Source of the DNA: Palaemon carinicauda
Lineage: Eukaryota; Arthropoda; Malacostraca; Decapoda; Palaemonidae
Length of the DNA stretch: 64,000 bases
Assembly (NCBI RefSeq): GCF_036898095.1
Contig: NC_090743.1
Span: 20,267,479 to 20,331,478, forward strand
Reading direction: 5' to 3'
Positions 22,272 through 32,278 of this stretch are shown in pieces (positions within the stretch are counted from its first letter, which is position 1; each line of letters opens with the position of its first letter). A program made the position numbers and the translations under genes. The notes under the pieces are model-generated. The model was not told where the DNA came from. It saw nothing but the letters and a program-made list of their open reading frames with translations, and searched no databases.

Positions 22272-23182
22272 ATGTCTGGACACCTGCGCAGGTCATCCGC
22301 AGGGGTCTACCAGGCGAAGTGGCGAGTCTTCTGTGGTTGGTGTCGTGGAAGGGGTATCTCAACACTCGATGCCACTATTCTAGCAATAGCGGAGTTCTTC
22401 GTGTATTTGCGGGAAGAAATGCGCCTTTCAGTCTCGGCGGTGAAAGGCTATCGCTCAGTCTTAAGTCTAGCCCTCAGACTCAAAGGAGTGGACATTTCTT
22501 CCTCGCTGGAACTTTCTCTACTCATACGGAGTTATGAGCTTACCTGCCCTCAGTCGGAAGTGAGACCTCCTCCATGGAACGTGGTTCGAGTTCTCAGGTC
22601 TCTGAAGAGACCTCCCTACGAACCATTACGCCGGGCTTCAGATCGCCACCTTTCTTGGAAAAGACTGTTCCTGCTAGCTTTGGCTTCGGCCAAACGAGTC
22701 GGCGAACTCCATGGTCTCTCATACGACATCGCCCATTCAAGGGGATGGGGGGAGGTAACGTTCGGGTTCATCCCCGAGTTTGTTGCAAAGACTCAGAATC
22801 CGGGAGTGCCGAACCCTAGGTTCGACTCTTTCCAGGTTTCGAGTCTTCGTTCTATAACAGATGACCCAGACCATCTCCTACTGTGCCCAGTAAGGAGTCT
22901 GAGATTGTATCTTAAAAGAACAGCTGCAGTTCGTCCCCCAAGTGCAAGTCTGGTTTGTGAGCACTGGGAAAACGAAGAGGAGGGTCACCAGGAATACCAT
23001 CTCAGCCTGGGTTCGCAAGGTAATACACCTACCCTTGAATCCTGACCCTCCTCTGTCACGTCGCCCCAGAGCACATGATGTTGGGCATAGCTATGTCCCT
23101 GGCCTTCAAAAAGAATTATTCAGTGACGCAGGTCCTGCAAGCTGGGGTGTGGAAGCGTCAGACGACCTTCACAGCCCACTAC
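22272..23182 (+). pseudogene. DIRS tyrosine recombinase, main part, copy A
   Basis: An open frame of 257 codons holds the N-terminal core-binding-like domain (AGVYQAKWRVFCGWC, YLREEMRLSVSAVKGYRS) and the first catalytic arginine (ASAKRVGELHGLS, about residue 140). A frameshift near 22935 moves the rest to the 22942 frame: SRRPRAHDVGHS, where a deletion removes the R of HDVRG. The tyrosine codon is 23180-23182 (HY). Copy A continues at 23707 after an insertion. Confidence 0.85.
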
Positions 23183-23706
23183 GTACTACTACTAGAAATT
23201 TCTTGGTGTCCTTTAACTGACCAGACAGTACTGTATTACACTGGATCCCTCTCTCTGGTTACGGCTATTTTTTTACTCACTTTAGTTTATTTCACAAAAT
23301 AAGAAGATAAAAGTCAAATCTAAAGTACATACCATCCTCAATTTTGGTAATTGAGGGGTTGGGTTTTTAAATTTGTCATAGCCGTTATTTCTTAATTTGT
23401 TCCATAACCGAAATACAAACCACGCTATTTACATAGGGTATTTCTTTCGGCGTAGCTGAAATGGCGAGCCATTAGATTTTTAACGAGGGTTAACTACCCT
23501 CTCGCTAGTTAGCGAGGGGGTAGGGGAGGGGTAGCTAGCTCCACCCCCCCCCACACACACACACACACACACACCGGTGAACTGAATCACTTCGCTTTTG
23601 GCTCGGGTGGTGGGCAGACGTGTCTGCTCTCACCCTCGCTTGGCAGCCATTAATGTTTTGTCTTTACTTAATTACTTACTTTTTCTTATACTTAATATAT
23701 ATACAG
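23183..23706 (+). mobile_element. Chimeric insertion in the recombinase gene, with a DIRS left end
   Basis: It interrupts the gene directly after the Tyr codon; tac flanks both sides (23180-23182, 23707-23709). The first part (about 23195-23275) carries a block also found at 52305-52360. From 23394 the sequence is a DIRS left ITR (ttgttccataaccgaaatac...cgctatttacataggg, then hairpins, (CA)n and the 5' leader), matching the reverse complement of 57820-58003. It begins GT and ends AG. Confidence 0.7.
23546..23573. repeat. (CA)n microsatellite
   Basis: About 11 CA units after a C run, inside the DIRS left ITR. The complementary (GT)n occurs in the right ITR of copy A. Confidence 0.9.
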
Positions 23707-24247
23707 TACCTGCAAGGCAGGACACACAGGAGACTCGATACATTCTCTATCGGCCCTGTGGTGGCTGCAAAACAGCTGGTCTAACCCCAGGCTCCTTAAT
23801 GAACAGGTAGCAGAAGGTTGAGGGCATTGTTACCCGGTTTTAGTCTGCATGAATGAAAAGGTTTGTCTGGCCCTTACTTTTTTCTTCATCCTCCCCTCTC
23901 TTGGGGAAAGCAGCATCCTGAGTTCTCTGCACAGCTGACCTCAAACCACTGCAGGTAAACCATGCTTCCTTGTGTTTCTAGTATTAAGATTAATACTGTC
24001 GCGTCCCCATACCCTGACGAGGTGGTATTAGGAGAGTCCTAGCCTAGATTTCCATCTGAAGAACTCCAGGTCAACTTCTTAGGACGAGTCACTCTTCTCA
24101 CCTTCACACACAGCTTATGTCAGCAGTTGCACAGCAAAGCTAGCGAGGAGCAGGGACTCCTTATTGCCTGAGTACTTACACACTCAAATATGGAGTCCCT
24201 GGGCAAAGCCAAAGCCAGTATGGCAGGGACTTAACACCCTTCCTAAT
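23707..24247 (+). pseudogene. DIRS recombinase C-terminus and 3' UTR, copy A
   Basis: tacctgcaaggc resumes the coding text (YLQGRTHRRL, SIGPVVAAKQLV, stop about 23782). The 3' UTR that follows aligns with copy B (gagggcattgttacc, tcgcgtccccataccctgacg), up to the LINE insertion. Confidence 0.8.
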
Positions 24248-24966
24248 GGGTGTAATTTTAAATAGGAATATGTTATGCAACGACCAAATAGCAACACTGT
24301 TGGCTAAATGTAAAGCAAAAATGGGAATGTTATTCAGACACTTTAAAACAAGAAAAGCTGAACACATGATTATGCTTTACAAAACTTATGTGCGTAGTAC
24401 ACTCGAGTACTGCAATGTGATATGGTACCCACACTACCAAAAGGATATTGCGCAAATAGAGAGTGTACAAAGGTCCTATACTGCTAGAATAGAAGAAGTT
24501 AAGGACCTTGATTACTGGGAAAGACTGCAATTTTTAAAACTATACAGTCTAGAAAGGAGAAGAGAACGCTACATGATAATACAAGCATGGAAGCAAATAG
24601 AAGGAATTGCTGAAAACATCATGGAGCTTAAAGTATCAGAAAGAGCAAGCCGAGGTAGATTAATAGTACCAAAAAGCATTCCAGGTAAACTGAGAAAGGC
24701 GCACAGGACATTAATCCACTACGCACCAGCATCGATAATGCAGCGACTATTTAATGTGCTGCCAGCTCATCTAAGAAACATATCAGGAGTGAGCGTAGAT
24801 GCTTTTAAAAATCAGCTCGATAAATACCTAAGATGCATCCCAGACCATCCAAGACTGGAAGATGCAAAATACACCGGAAGATGTATTAGCAACTCTCTGG
24901 TGGATATACGAGGTGCCTCACACTGAGGGACCTGGGGGAACCCAAACAAAAAATAAGGCAATAAGG
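24248..24966 (+). pseudogene. LINE RT C-terminal fragment inserted in DIRS A
   Basis: The frame 24246-24926 begins GVILNRNMLCNDQI and contains STLEYCNVIWYPHYQKDI, ERLQFLKLYSLERRRERY and FKNQLDKYLR, the C-terminal domain of a CR1/Rex-like LINE ORF2. It is 681 nt open with no internal stop, then a short 3' UTR ending aataaggcaataaggca. It is 5' truncated, so not functional, but the lack of lesions suggests a young insertion. It splits DIRS 3' UTR text that is continuous in copy B. Confidence 0.8.
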
Positions 24967-24968
24967 CA

Positions 24969-25065
24969 CCCATATTAAATAGCGTGGTTTTTATTTCAGT
25001 TACGGAACAAATGACAAATTCGTAGATAATTTGTATTTTTCCTAACTATACAAACCTTAGCTTTT
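24969..25065 (+). repeat. DIRS internal complementary region, copy A
   Basis: Left half tattaaatagcgtgg...ttacggaacaaat (reverse complement of a DIRS left end as seen at 23394-23440). Right half gacaaattcgtagataattt...cctaactatacaaacc (reverse complement of this copy's own right end at 25310-25363). Confidence 0.85.
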
Positions 25066-25112
25066 TAATCAAACTTGACCACCAGCCCTATCCCCCGTGA
25101 AGTCCTACCTCT

Positions 25113-25133
25113 AGGCAAAGTGAAGTATTCACC

Positions 25134-25183
<50 letters not shown>

Positions 25184-25363
25184 TGTGTGTGAGGGGGGGG
25201 GTAGCAAGCTACCCCTCCCTACCCCCGCTAACTAGCGGTGGAGTAGTAAACACTCGTTAAAACTCTAATGGCTCGTCATTCAGCTCCGCTGAAGTAATAA
25301 CCCCATATCAAATAGCTAAGGTTTGTATAGTTAGGAAAAATACTAATTATCTACGAATGTCAT
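25113..25363 (+). repeat. DIRS right inverted terminal repeat, copy A
   Basis: Reverse-complement counterpart of the DIRS left ITR: gtgaagtattcaccggtg, an expanded (GT)n (25137-25190) with a G run, a gtagc...gctac hairpin, then taatggctcg and the terminal gtttgtatagttaggaaaaat...tcat. Confidence 0.85.
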
Positions 25364-25394
25364 TTTTTATTGTTTTAAATTTAACTACCATTTA

Positions 25395-25470
25395 TTTATC
25401 GATAACGAATATCGGTGTTAATGACCTTTGATGTCAGGATGCCAGATAACTCCTAATCAATCGATCAACC
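25395..25470 (+). mobile_element. LINE 3' tail scrap (RNase H-bearing family)
   Basis: ggtgttaatgacctttgatgtc, aggatgcc and taactcctaatcaatc match the tail at 55468-55540 (ggcgtcaatgaccttagatgtcgggatgcc). Confidence 0.65.
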
Positions 25471-25473
25471 AGC

Positions 25474-25750
25474 CTAGGTTGATATTTCATGGATTCTGGT
25501 AAGCAAGCATTGCAAATCCTGTGGTGTTCTACTAATAAGGACAGCATCATCAGCATATTCTAGGTCAGCTAATTTCCTGTTACCAATCCAGTCCAATCCT
25601 TCTCCACCATCCCCAACTGTTCTATGCATTACAAAATCCATTAGGTGTATAAACAGCATAGGTGACAGCAACACAAACCCTTGGATAGCTTGCATATCAC
25701 TTTCTCATAGAAAACACACAACATTCATTCCTATATTTAGCAAACGGTAA
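25474..25750 (-). pseudogene. LINE RT fragment with YADD
   Basis: The minus-strand frame 25474-25695 contains LSPMLFIHLMDFVMHRT and LADLEYADDAVLIS, the RT motif B-C region with both aspartates. It is a short fragment of a LINE different from those at 2.6 and 48 kb. Confidence 0.75.
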
Positions 25751-26850
25751 GGAGATGCATAGTGCATTCATGGATTTGGGGAAAGTATATGATAGTTGAT
25801 AGGGAAACAATGTGGGATGTTATATGGAATTTGTGGAAGGTTGTTGCACAGTGAAATGTTTATACACAGGTAGTAAAGCATGTGTTAGGATAGGAAATTG
25901 AGTGAGTAATTGGTTTCCAGGATGAGTAATGTTGCCATGGTGGTTCAATTCGTTCATGGAATTGTGGGAGAGGTGAATGCTCGAGTGTTTGGTCGAGGAC
26001 TGAAACTGATAGATGAGTGAGAGGTGAATTGTTTGTTGTTTGCGGATGATACAGTATTGATTGCAGACTTGGAGGAGACACTGGGTTGATTAGTGACAGA
26101 TTGGGAGGGTGTGTTAGAAGAAAGTAGAGATTAAATGTGGGTAAGAGTAAGGTTATGAGATGTACGAGTAGGGAGGGTGGTGCTAGGCTGAATTTCATGT
26201 TGAATGGTGAGTTACTTGAAGTAGATCAGTTTAAGTACTTGGGGTCTGTTGTTGCTGCATATGGTGGAGTGGGAGCAGAGGAATGAATGAAGGATGTAAA
26301 GTGTTAAGGGAAGTGAAGGGAGTGGTAAAAAATAGAGGGTTTGGAACGAATGTAGAAGTGACCGAGGAGTATGGCTAGTGTATCTCGATTAGATAGGGTT
26401 AGGAACGAAGTAGTGAGGGCAAGAAAGGGTGTAAGAAATTAATTATCAGCTAGAGTGGATATGAATGTGTTGAGGTGGTTTGGCCTTGTAGAAAGAGTGA
26501 AAAATTGCCATCTGCTGAAGAAGGGTATGAATGGTAGAGTTGATGGTTTGGGTGGATAGATGAAGAAAGCTCTAGGTGATAGGACAATAGATGGGAGTCA
26601 AAAGTGTGTGCTAGAAATAGAAATAAATGGCGAGAAGTTGTGATCTAGTTCCGATAGACCCTGGCGCTTCCTAGTAAGCCTTAGTGACTGTTGAGGTAGC
26701 GGCAGTAGGGATTTGGGATATGAAGATCCATTAGTGGTGGCTAACGGGAAGGGTGTGCTGTGGGACCATAGCAGTACCAACAAAACTTGGCTGAAACCTT
26801 TGTCAGACTGGGAGGAGCTAGAAGAAGAAAAGCTTTTTGTTTTTTTTTCT
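25751..26850 (+). pseudogene. LINE RT remnant, heavily mutated
   Basis: Readable across frames: MHSAFMDLGKVYDS (motif A), NCLLFADDTVLIADLEET (motif C, near 26030-26075), then GGARLNFMLNGELLE-like text near 26175, SMASVSRLDRVRNEVVRARKG-like text near 26370-26430, and a 3' region ending near gaggagctagaagaag. The domain order matches the LINE whose pre-RT part is at 14.6 and 19.25 kb. Stops and indels occur throughout. Confidence 0.65.
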
Positions 26851-26921
26851 AACTCCCAAAATTAGGGGAAGTGCCCAGGTAAATATAGGTTGGACATTAC
26901 ACCAGCCACCCAATTGAGATA

Positions 26922-26996
26922 CAGTGATGCCTCAGGATACGAAATTAATCCGTTCAGGATGCGGTTTCGTATCCTGATATTTTCGTATCCTGAGTC
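26922..26996. repeat. Tigger left TIR and subterminal repeats
   Basis: The terminal repeat is followed by two copies of ttcgtatcctgat/g in inverted orientation to the tip, giving several candidate transposase-binding sites. Confidence 0.85.
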
Positions 26997-27765
26997 GCGT
27001 TTTACATGTAAATAGCCTAATCCATTCCAAGCCTTATAGAAAGTCACCTTTTCTTTCATAAACACGCTAAACTGTAGTAATAAACATGCAATGCAGCCAT
27101 TTCTATCATTCAATAATTAACACAACCGTTAAAAACAGCCTAATCCATTCCAGAAACCACTATGAGATTATTCAATAATGTAGTTATAGCCAAGTTATCC
27201 CCCCCAAGCCCAAAGAAAACGGTCCGTTTTCTTTACTACGGTACGTACTGTATAAAAGTTACGGTACTGTATGTACGTAAAGCATTTAGATCAGTGAAGG
27301 TGTATTGTTACTGTACCTGTACGTACACCTAAATTAATGATTGATACTGTACCTGTACACTGAAAAAAAGGTTACAGTTAATTAGTGTAACAAAAAAGTT
27401 GAAACTTACCTTTTGATTGAGACGATGTCCGATAGCGAAGTCGCGGCAGAGGAGGATGGCATAAGGCAGAAAACGTAACAAGGGACAGACTACGTACAGT
27501 AATTTACACACTTAACACATTAACACTTAAACTTTACGAAATAAAAAAATGGCAGAAATAATTAACACTTAACATTACGTATGGAAAACTATAAAATGAA
27601 AGAAAAAATTACTTTAACACTTAACTGTAACTTAAAACTTAAAATTTAATTTTTTTTTTTTTGCTTTTTTATAACTTTACGTTTTTCTTATTTTCTAAAT
27701 CTCCTCTACTTCTTCATCACTTTCTTTTTTTTTGTTTCTTTTCTTTACTTTCACCTTCTACTTCT

Positions 27766-29551
27766 TCATCTTTCTTTTTTCTGTTTCTTTTCTTTACTTT
27801 CACCTTCGTCTTGGCCTACTAATACCGCTGGCCTCTTTAATAAGAAACTATCCATTGAAGCTTGTTTCTGCCTACTTTTCAACACATTTCTAAAATGCGT
27901 TAGGCAAACGTCATTGCAGTGTTGAAGCGCACGGTTGGTATAAACTTTTTCTGGATGTTCCTTTTCGACGTAGTCTGCCATTTTATGGAAACATGCAAGA
28001 ATTTCCTTGATGTCTGCCGTTTTCAAAGGTGCAACATCCTCCTCATCACCGCTAGAGAACTGCTCTTGAACATCACTCACTTGCATCGTCTCCAACTCCT
28101 TCAAGTCGTCCGTCGTCAACTCCTCGTGGTGCTCCTCGATAAGTTCGTCGATATCTTCCGCGCTAACTTCCAGCCCCATGGACGTACCAAGATGTACGAT
28201 GTCAGCCACCTCAGACTGCTGAATTGGTTCAGGATCGTCAACGATCTCGGCTTCTCCTCCAGGCTTCCCGAACCCCTCGAAGTCTCGTGCAGAGACAGCA
28301 TCAGGCCACAGCTTCCTCCAAGATGAGTTTAGGGTACGCCTCGAAACTTCCTGCCAAGCGAGATCGATGAGTTTGAGGCATATCACGATGTTGAAGTGAT
28401 CTTTCCAAAATTCACGCAGAGTGAGGTTTGTACTCTCTGTGACTTGGAAACATCTCTTTGAAGAGATGCTTCGTGTACAATTTTTTAAAATTAGAAATAA
28501 CTTGCTGGTCCATGGGCTGGAGGAGAGGGGTGGTGTTAGGCGGTAGATACAGGACCTTTATGAAGGAATACTCGGCTAGAAGATATTCCTTGAGGCCAGG
28601 AGGGTGAGCTGGAGCATTGTCCAACACCAGCAGACATTTCATAGGGAGGCGCTTTTCTTCCAAATATTTTCGGACAGTCGGATCGAAGCAGACATTCACC
28701 CAATCAATGAACAGTTGCCTCGTTACCCAGGCTTTTGCATTCGCCTTCCACATCACGGGAAGGTTCTCCTTAATGACTTTGTGGGCTTTGAAGGCTCAGG
28801 GATTTTCTGAATGGTACACCAGCAGGGGCTTTATCTTGCAGTCCCCACTGGCGTTTGCACAAAAAGCAAGGGTAAGCCTGTCCTTCATAAGCTTATGTCC
28901 GGGTAGCCTCTTCTCCTCCGCCGTGATGAATGTCCGACGAGGCATTTTCTTCCAGAAAAGCCCAGTTTCGTCGCAATTGAAAACTTGCTGCGAACTGTAG
29001 CCTTCCTGCAGAGTCAACTCTTCGAACGTTTTAACAAAGGCTTCGGCGGCCTTCGTGTCCGAGCTGGCTGCCTCCCCATGCCGTACCACTGAATGGATGC
29101 CAGTCCTTTTCTTGAACTTCTCGAACCACCCACGAGAAGCCTTAAACTCTGGGGGTTCCTGCTGGGATGTTCCTTCTCCTGCTCCTTCTTCGGCCTGAGC
29201 ACGCACGAGATCACCGAAAATGGCGGAGGCCTTCTGGCAAATTGTAGTCTCAGTGATGGTGTCTCCTGAGATCTCTTTGTCCTTGATCCACACAAGAAGC
29301 AGCCTCTCCATCTCGTCATGCACGTGCGTTCTCTTGTTGGAGAAAATAGTGACGCCCTTAGAAGGTGTTGCTGCTTTGATGGCCGCCTTCTGCTTCAGGA
29401 TGGCGCCTATCGTAGACGGATTCCGGCCATACTCCTTGGCGATCGCACTTAAACGCATGCCAGACTCGTACTTTTTAACAATTTCAAGTTTCGTCTCCAT
29501 CGAGAGCATCGTCTTCTTCTTCTTTCCTTCGGCAACATTCTTGGGACCCAT
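27766..29551 (-). pseudogene. Tigger transposase (CENP-B HTH + DDE), nearly intact
   Basis: ATG at 29549-29551. Residues about 15-60 form a CENP-B/pogo N-terminal helix-turn-helix (SMETKLEIVKKYESGMRLSA, IAKEYGRNPSTIGAIL), and a second DNA-binding HTH follows to about 150 (ITETTICQKASAIFGDL, RGWFEKFKKRTGI). The DDE core has NCDETGLFWKKMP (first Asp), LLVLDNAPAHPPGLK (second Asp) and LLQPMDQQVISNFKKLY (third Asp). It cuts and pastes the element at TA sites. Lesions: TGA at 28796-28798 (between SENP and AFKAHKV, same frame on both sides, plausibly CGA to TGA) and one frameshift near 28440. The C-terminal frame (27766-28386) ends in a Lys-rich tail. Confidence 0.92.
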
Positions 29552-29949
29552 GGCTACAGTAATACGTAATATAATACACTACGTAACGTTATATACAGTC
29601 TATGTATAGTAAACACTAATACAGTACAGTGCACAGTAACGAATGTTTATTAACGATAACACGTGGCGTACGAATGTACTGTATATTAACACTAAGTCAA
29701 ACAAGCGAAAGCACACAACACAATGTCTGTTAACGATACCGTGGTCGGAACGAAAAGAGAGAGAGAAAGATGAACGCCCGTGCGTAGGCAAGCTGGGATA
29801 GTTGCCGACCAATAGGAAAGCAGGATCTTATGGCGTCAGCTAGCGTCTGAGTAGGGAGATAACCAATGGGTGAGCGGGAGGCTGTAAGTGAGTCTACCCA
29901 AGTTCAAAGTCAGGCGGCGCGCGCTTTTTAAAATTACTCTCGGCGAAGA

Positions 29950-30075
29950 GTTGGGATCTCGTAAGGTTTTCGTATCCTGAAATTTTATCCGTATCCTGAG
30001 GCATAAAAATCTTCGAATCACTTCGCATCCTGAATTTTTCGTAAGCAGAAACTTTCGTATCCAGAGGTATCACTG
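29950..30075. repeat. Tigger right TIR and subterminal repeats
   Basis: The motif cgtatcctga recurs at about 29969, 29990 and, varied (gcatcctga, cgtatccaga), near 30024 and 30056, ending at gtatcactg. Confidence 0.85.
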
Positions 30076-30077
30076 TA

Positions 30078-30560
30078 CAGTATATATAAACATTCTTTAT
30101 GTTTGCATATATTTGGGTATAGAAATATAGCAAGTTTCCTTTTCAGTGTTTGTGCTGTGTGTGTGTAGTGTACAACAACGTCACCGCGTAGTTCCGGGCC
30201 ACCGCGGTTGCACGTCATAGGGCACGGCCTCTCTCTTGGTCCATCGGTCGTTCCTTCGGCTTTCGATATTCGGCCGCCGTGGGGATTCGTCATCGCTGGA
30301 CTTTCTCCATTCATCTGTTTTCTCCGCTGTTCCTCCTTCCCTGAGGGGAACTTGGACTCTCAGCGAAGGGAACGTGGGAGTTTAGATTGACTACGGTCTC
30401 TCTCTCTACTCGAGGTCGTTCACCCTTTTACTACTACTACTACGTACTATTACGGAAGCTTCTTTCCCGTTGCGGGTTGAGTTGCTATTCCGTTTATTTG
30501 TCTCAATTATTTTCAATGAAATCTAATTGTACTGTATTTGTTAACTTTTCAGCTTCTGTG
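30078..30560. other. Unassigned interval right of Tigger
   Basis: No recognised gene. Includes a tgtgtgtgtgtag run (about 30158-30170) and an acta/ctac microsatellite near 30430-30450. Confidence 0.4.
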
Positions 30561-31620
30561 GAGAACACTTCCCTTCGGGGTTCAGTCGTTCTTACTATTT
30601 GTGAACATTCTTAAATGAATTACATAATTATAATTCTGTTATAATTCTGTTTTTGTTACAGTTCTCCGCCCTCCCCCTTCTCCCGTGAATGTCAGTGGGG
30701 GAGGAGGGGGCATACTTGGTTTGTAATTCTTATATTTCTCTTCGGAGTTCCTCCCGGGGGAATTTTTAACTAATTATTTATTTTATTTTCCCAGTTAACG
30801 ATCTGGTTTCTTAGTTTGCCTAAATGTGCCAACGAAGCAAAGCTGCCCTGTTTGTGCCTTGGGAGTCTGCTGTTGCTGCCGCCTCTCTAGGACATCGTCA
30901 TGGGCGTGTTCCCTTCTCTTAGAAGCTCTCCCATGACAACTGTCAGCTCTTTAGTTCATCTTGGAACGCTCAGGAGGTTTGCCTCCAGGGGTGGGTAACT
31001 TCCCTTCCGAGGGAGGTTCCCTTCCCAGGTATGAGTTTTTTCCCCTGCAGGGGGGAACTTCTCTTACCTTAATAATTCCTGGATGGATTTTCCTGGTCCT
31101 TGGACGGTTATGCTCTTGGTGCTGAGCGACCGCTCTTGTAACCATGCTCAAGGGGCTAAGAGCGGTTGCAAGGCCGGACCATGGAATTTTGTGTGACTAT
31201 GCTCTTGGGGCTGAGCGGTCGCACCTGCAGCTATGCTCAAGGGGCGGAACAGCTGCAGGATCAATCTTGACACTCTCGTTCGCGAGGGAGGCCACTCATA
31301 AGGACTCCTCTTCGGAGGATTGCTCCTTATAGGTGAGCTTGCTGATCCAACGGCCCTAAGGGGCGCCATCATCAGTGTCTTCTAGTCTCTTCTACGAAGT
31401 GTTCACCTCTCTCGTTCGTGAGAGAGGCCACTCATAGAGACTCCTCTTCGGAGGACTGTTCCTGTTCAGACCAGCCGGCTGTTCGGGACCTCTCCGCAGT
31501 TCGCCATCTTCTAGACCTGCTGACCTGCCGTCTCCGTTCCTGGCTGCTGACGCTGTGGGTGCCTACGCACCCCGTTATCCAACGGGCACCGGTCCCTTCG
31601 GGGCAAAAAGGGGCTTTCTC
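30561..31620 (+). other. Hairpin-rich block with recurring TTCG loops
   Basis: A dense series of short perfect inverted repeats. ccc-ttcg-ggg at 30572-30581 and 31594-31603; ctc-ttcg-gag at 30738-30747; tcctc-ttcg-gagga at 31306-31319 and 31442-31455; ctcg-ttcg-cgag at 31275-31286. Others: ggagg-tttg-cctcc (30973-30986), cccctgcagggg (31042-31053), an 8-bp stem at 31406-31427 and cccgtt-atcc-aacggg (31571-31586). A longer direct repeat covers 31272-31326 and 31410-31462. No coding product is recognised. Confidence 0.6.
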
Positions 31621-31779
31621 GCACTGAGTAAGTCCCTTAAGCGCCAGATATCCCCTGCGCGCCGTTTTCCTGCGCGCAAGCGCCTACTGTTCCTCAGTAT
31701 TCCATCCAGAGGAATCCTGTTTCAATCCTGATCGTCCCAGTTCCAGATCGTCCTGTCAGCTGTCCCTTCATCTTAGTGC

Positions 31780-32278
31780 ACGCGCTCGTGCTCGCCGAAG
31801 ATAATGTGCCAACGATCTTCGTACGCGCGCTAGCGCCGACTATCTTCTTTTGCGCGTTAACGCCGACGAACTTCTTACGCGCGCAAGCGCCGACGATCTT
31901 CTTTTGCGCGCTAGCGCTGACGATCTTCTTAGCGCCGACGATCTTCTTTCGCGAGCGAGCGCCGACTGCGCGCTAGCGCTGACGATCTTCTTACGCACGT
32001 AAGCGCCGACGATCTTCTTTTGCGCGCTAGCGCTGACGATCATCTTACGCGCGCAAGCGCCGACGATCATGTTGGCCAACGATCTTTCGCGAGCGAGCGC
32101 TGACGATCTTCTTACGCGCGCAAGCGCCGACGATCTTCGAGCGCCGTCGATCTTCTTACGCTCGCAAGCGCTGACGATCTTCGAGCGCCGACGATCTTCC
32201 TACGCACGTAAGCTCCGACGATCGTCCGCGCACAGGCTCCGATGGTTCCCCGCGCCAACTTTCTTATTACTCACGCAT
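31780..32278 (+). repeat. Degenerate forerunner of the 27-bp minisatellite
   Basis: Irregular units built from gcgc-c/t-gacgatcttctt with tacgcgcgcaa, ttgcgcgctagc or shortened variants, preceding the perfect array. Confidence 0.9.

Larger units (their letters stand above)
19871..25363 (+). mobile_element. DIRS1-like retrotransposon, copy A
   Basis: Order: gag C-terminus, RT, RNase H, tyrosine recombinase, 3' UTR, internal complementary region, right ITR. It is 5' truncated at 19871. A 524-bp insertion interrupts the recombinase at 23183-23706, and a LINE is inserted in the 3' UTR (about 24248-24966). The right end is at gaatgtcat (25363). Many stops and indels are present. Confidence 0.9.
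26922..30075 (-). mobile_element. Tigger/pogo DNA transposon, full length (3154 bp)
   Basis: Terminal inverted repeats start cagtgatgcctcaggatacg (left) and, read inward from the right, cagtgatacctctggatacg, flanked by TA on both sides (26920-26921, 30076-30077). TA duplication is typical of the Tc1/mariner-pogo superfamily. The transposase is on the minus strand. Only one stop and one frameshift are seen, so the copy is young or its family was recently active. Confidence 0.95.

Noticed and set aside
23183..23706. Genuine spliceosomal intron in the recombinase gene
   Set aside because: It has GT-AG ends but contains a DIRS left ITR and a dispersed repeat, and copies B and D lack it; an insertion is more likely.
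24246..24926. A host gene of 226 codons
   Set aside because: The motifs (LEYCNVIWYP, QIESVQRSYTARI) are those of a LINE ORF2 C-terminus, and its edges interrupt the DIRS 3' UTR.
27919..29609. Plus-strand ORFs across the Tigger element (27919-28326, 28617-29000, 29220-29609)
   Set aside because: Antisense shadows of the transposase, which has clear HTH and DDE motifs on the minus strand.
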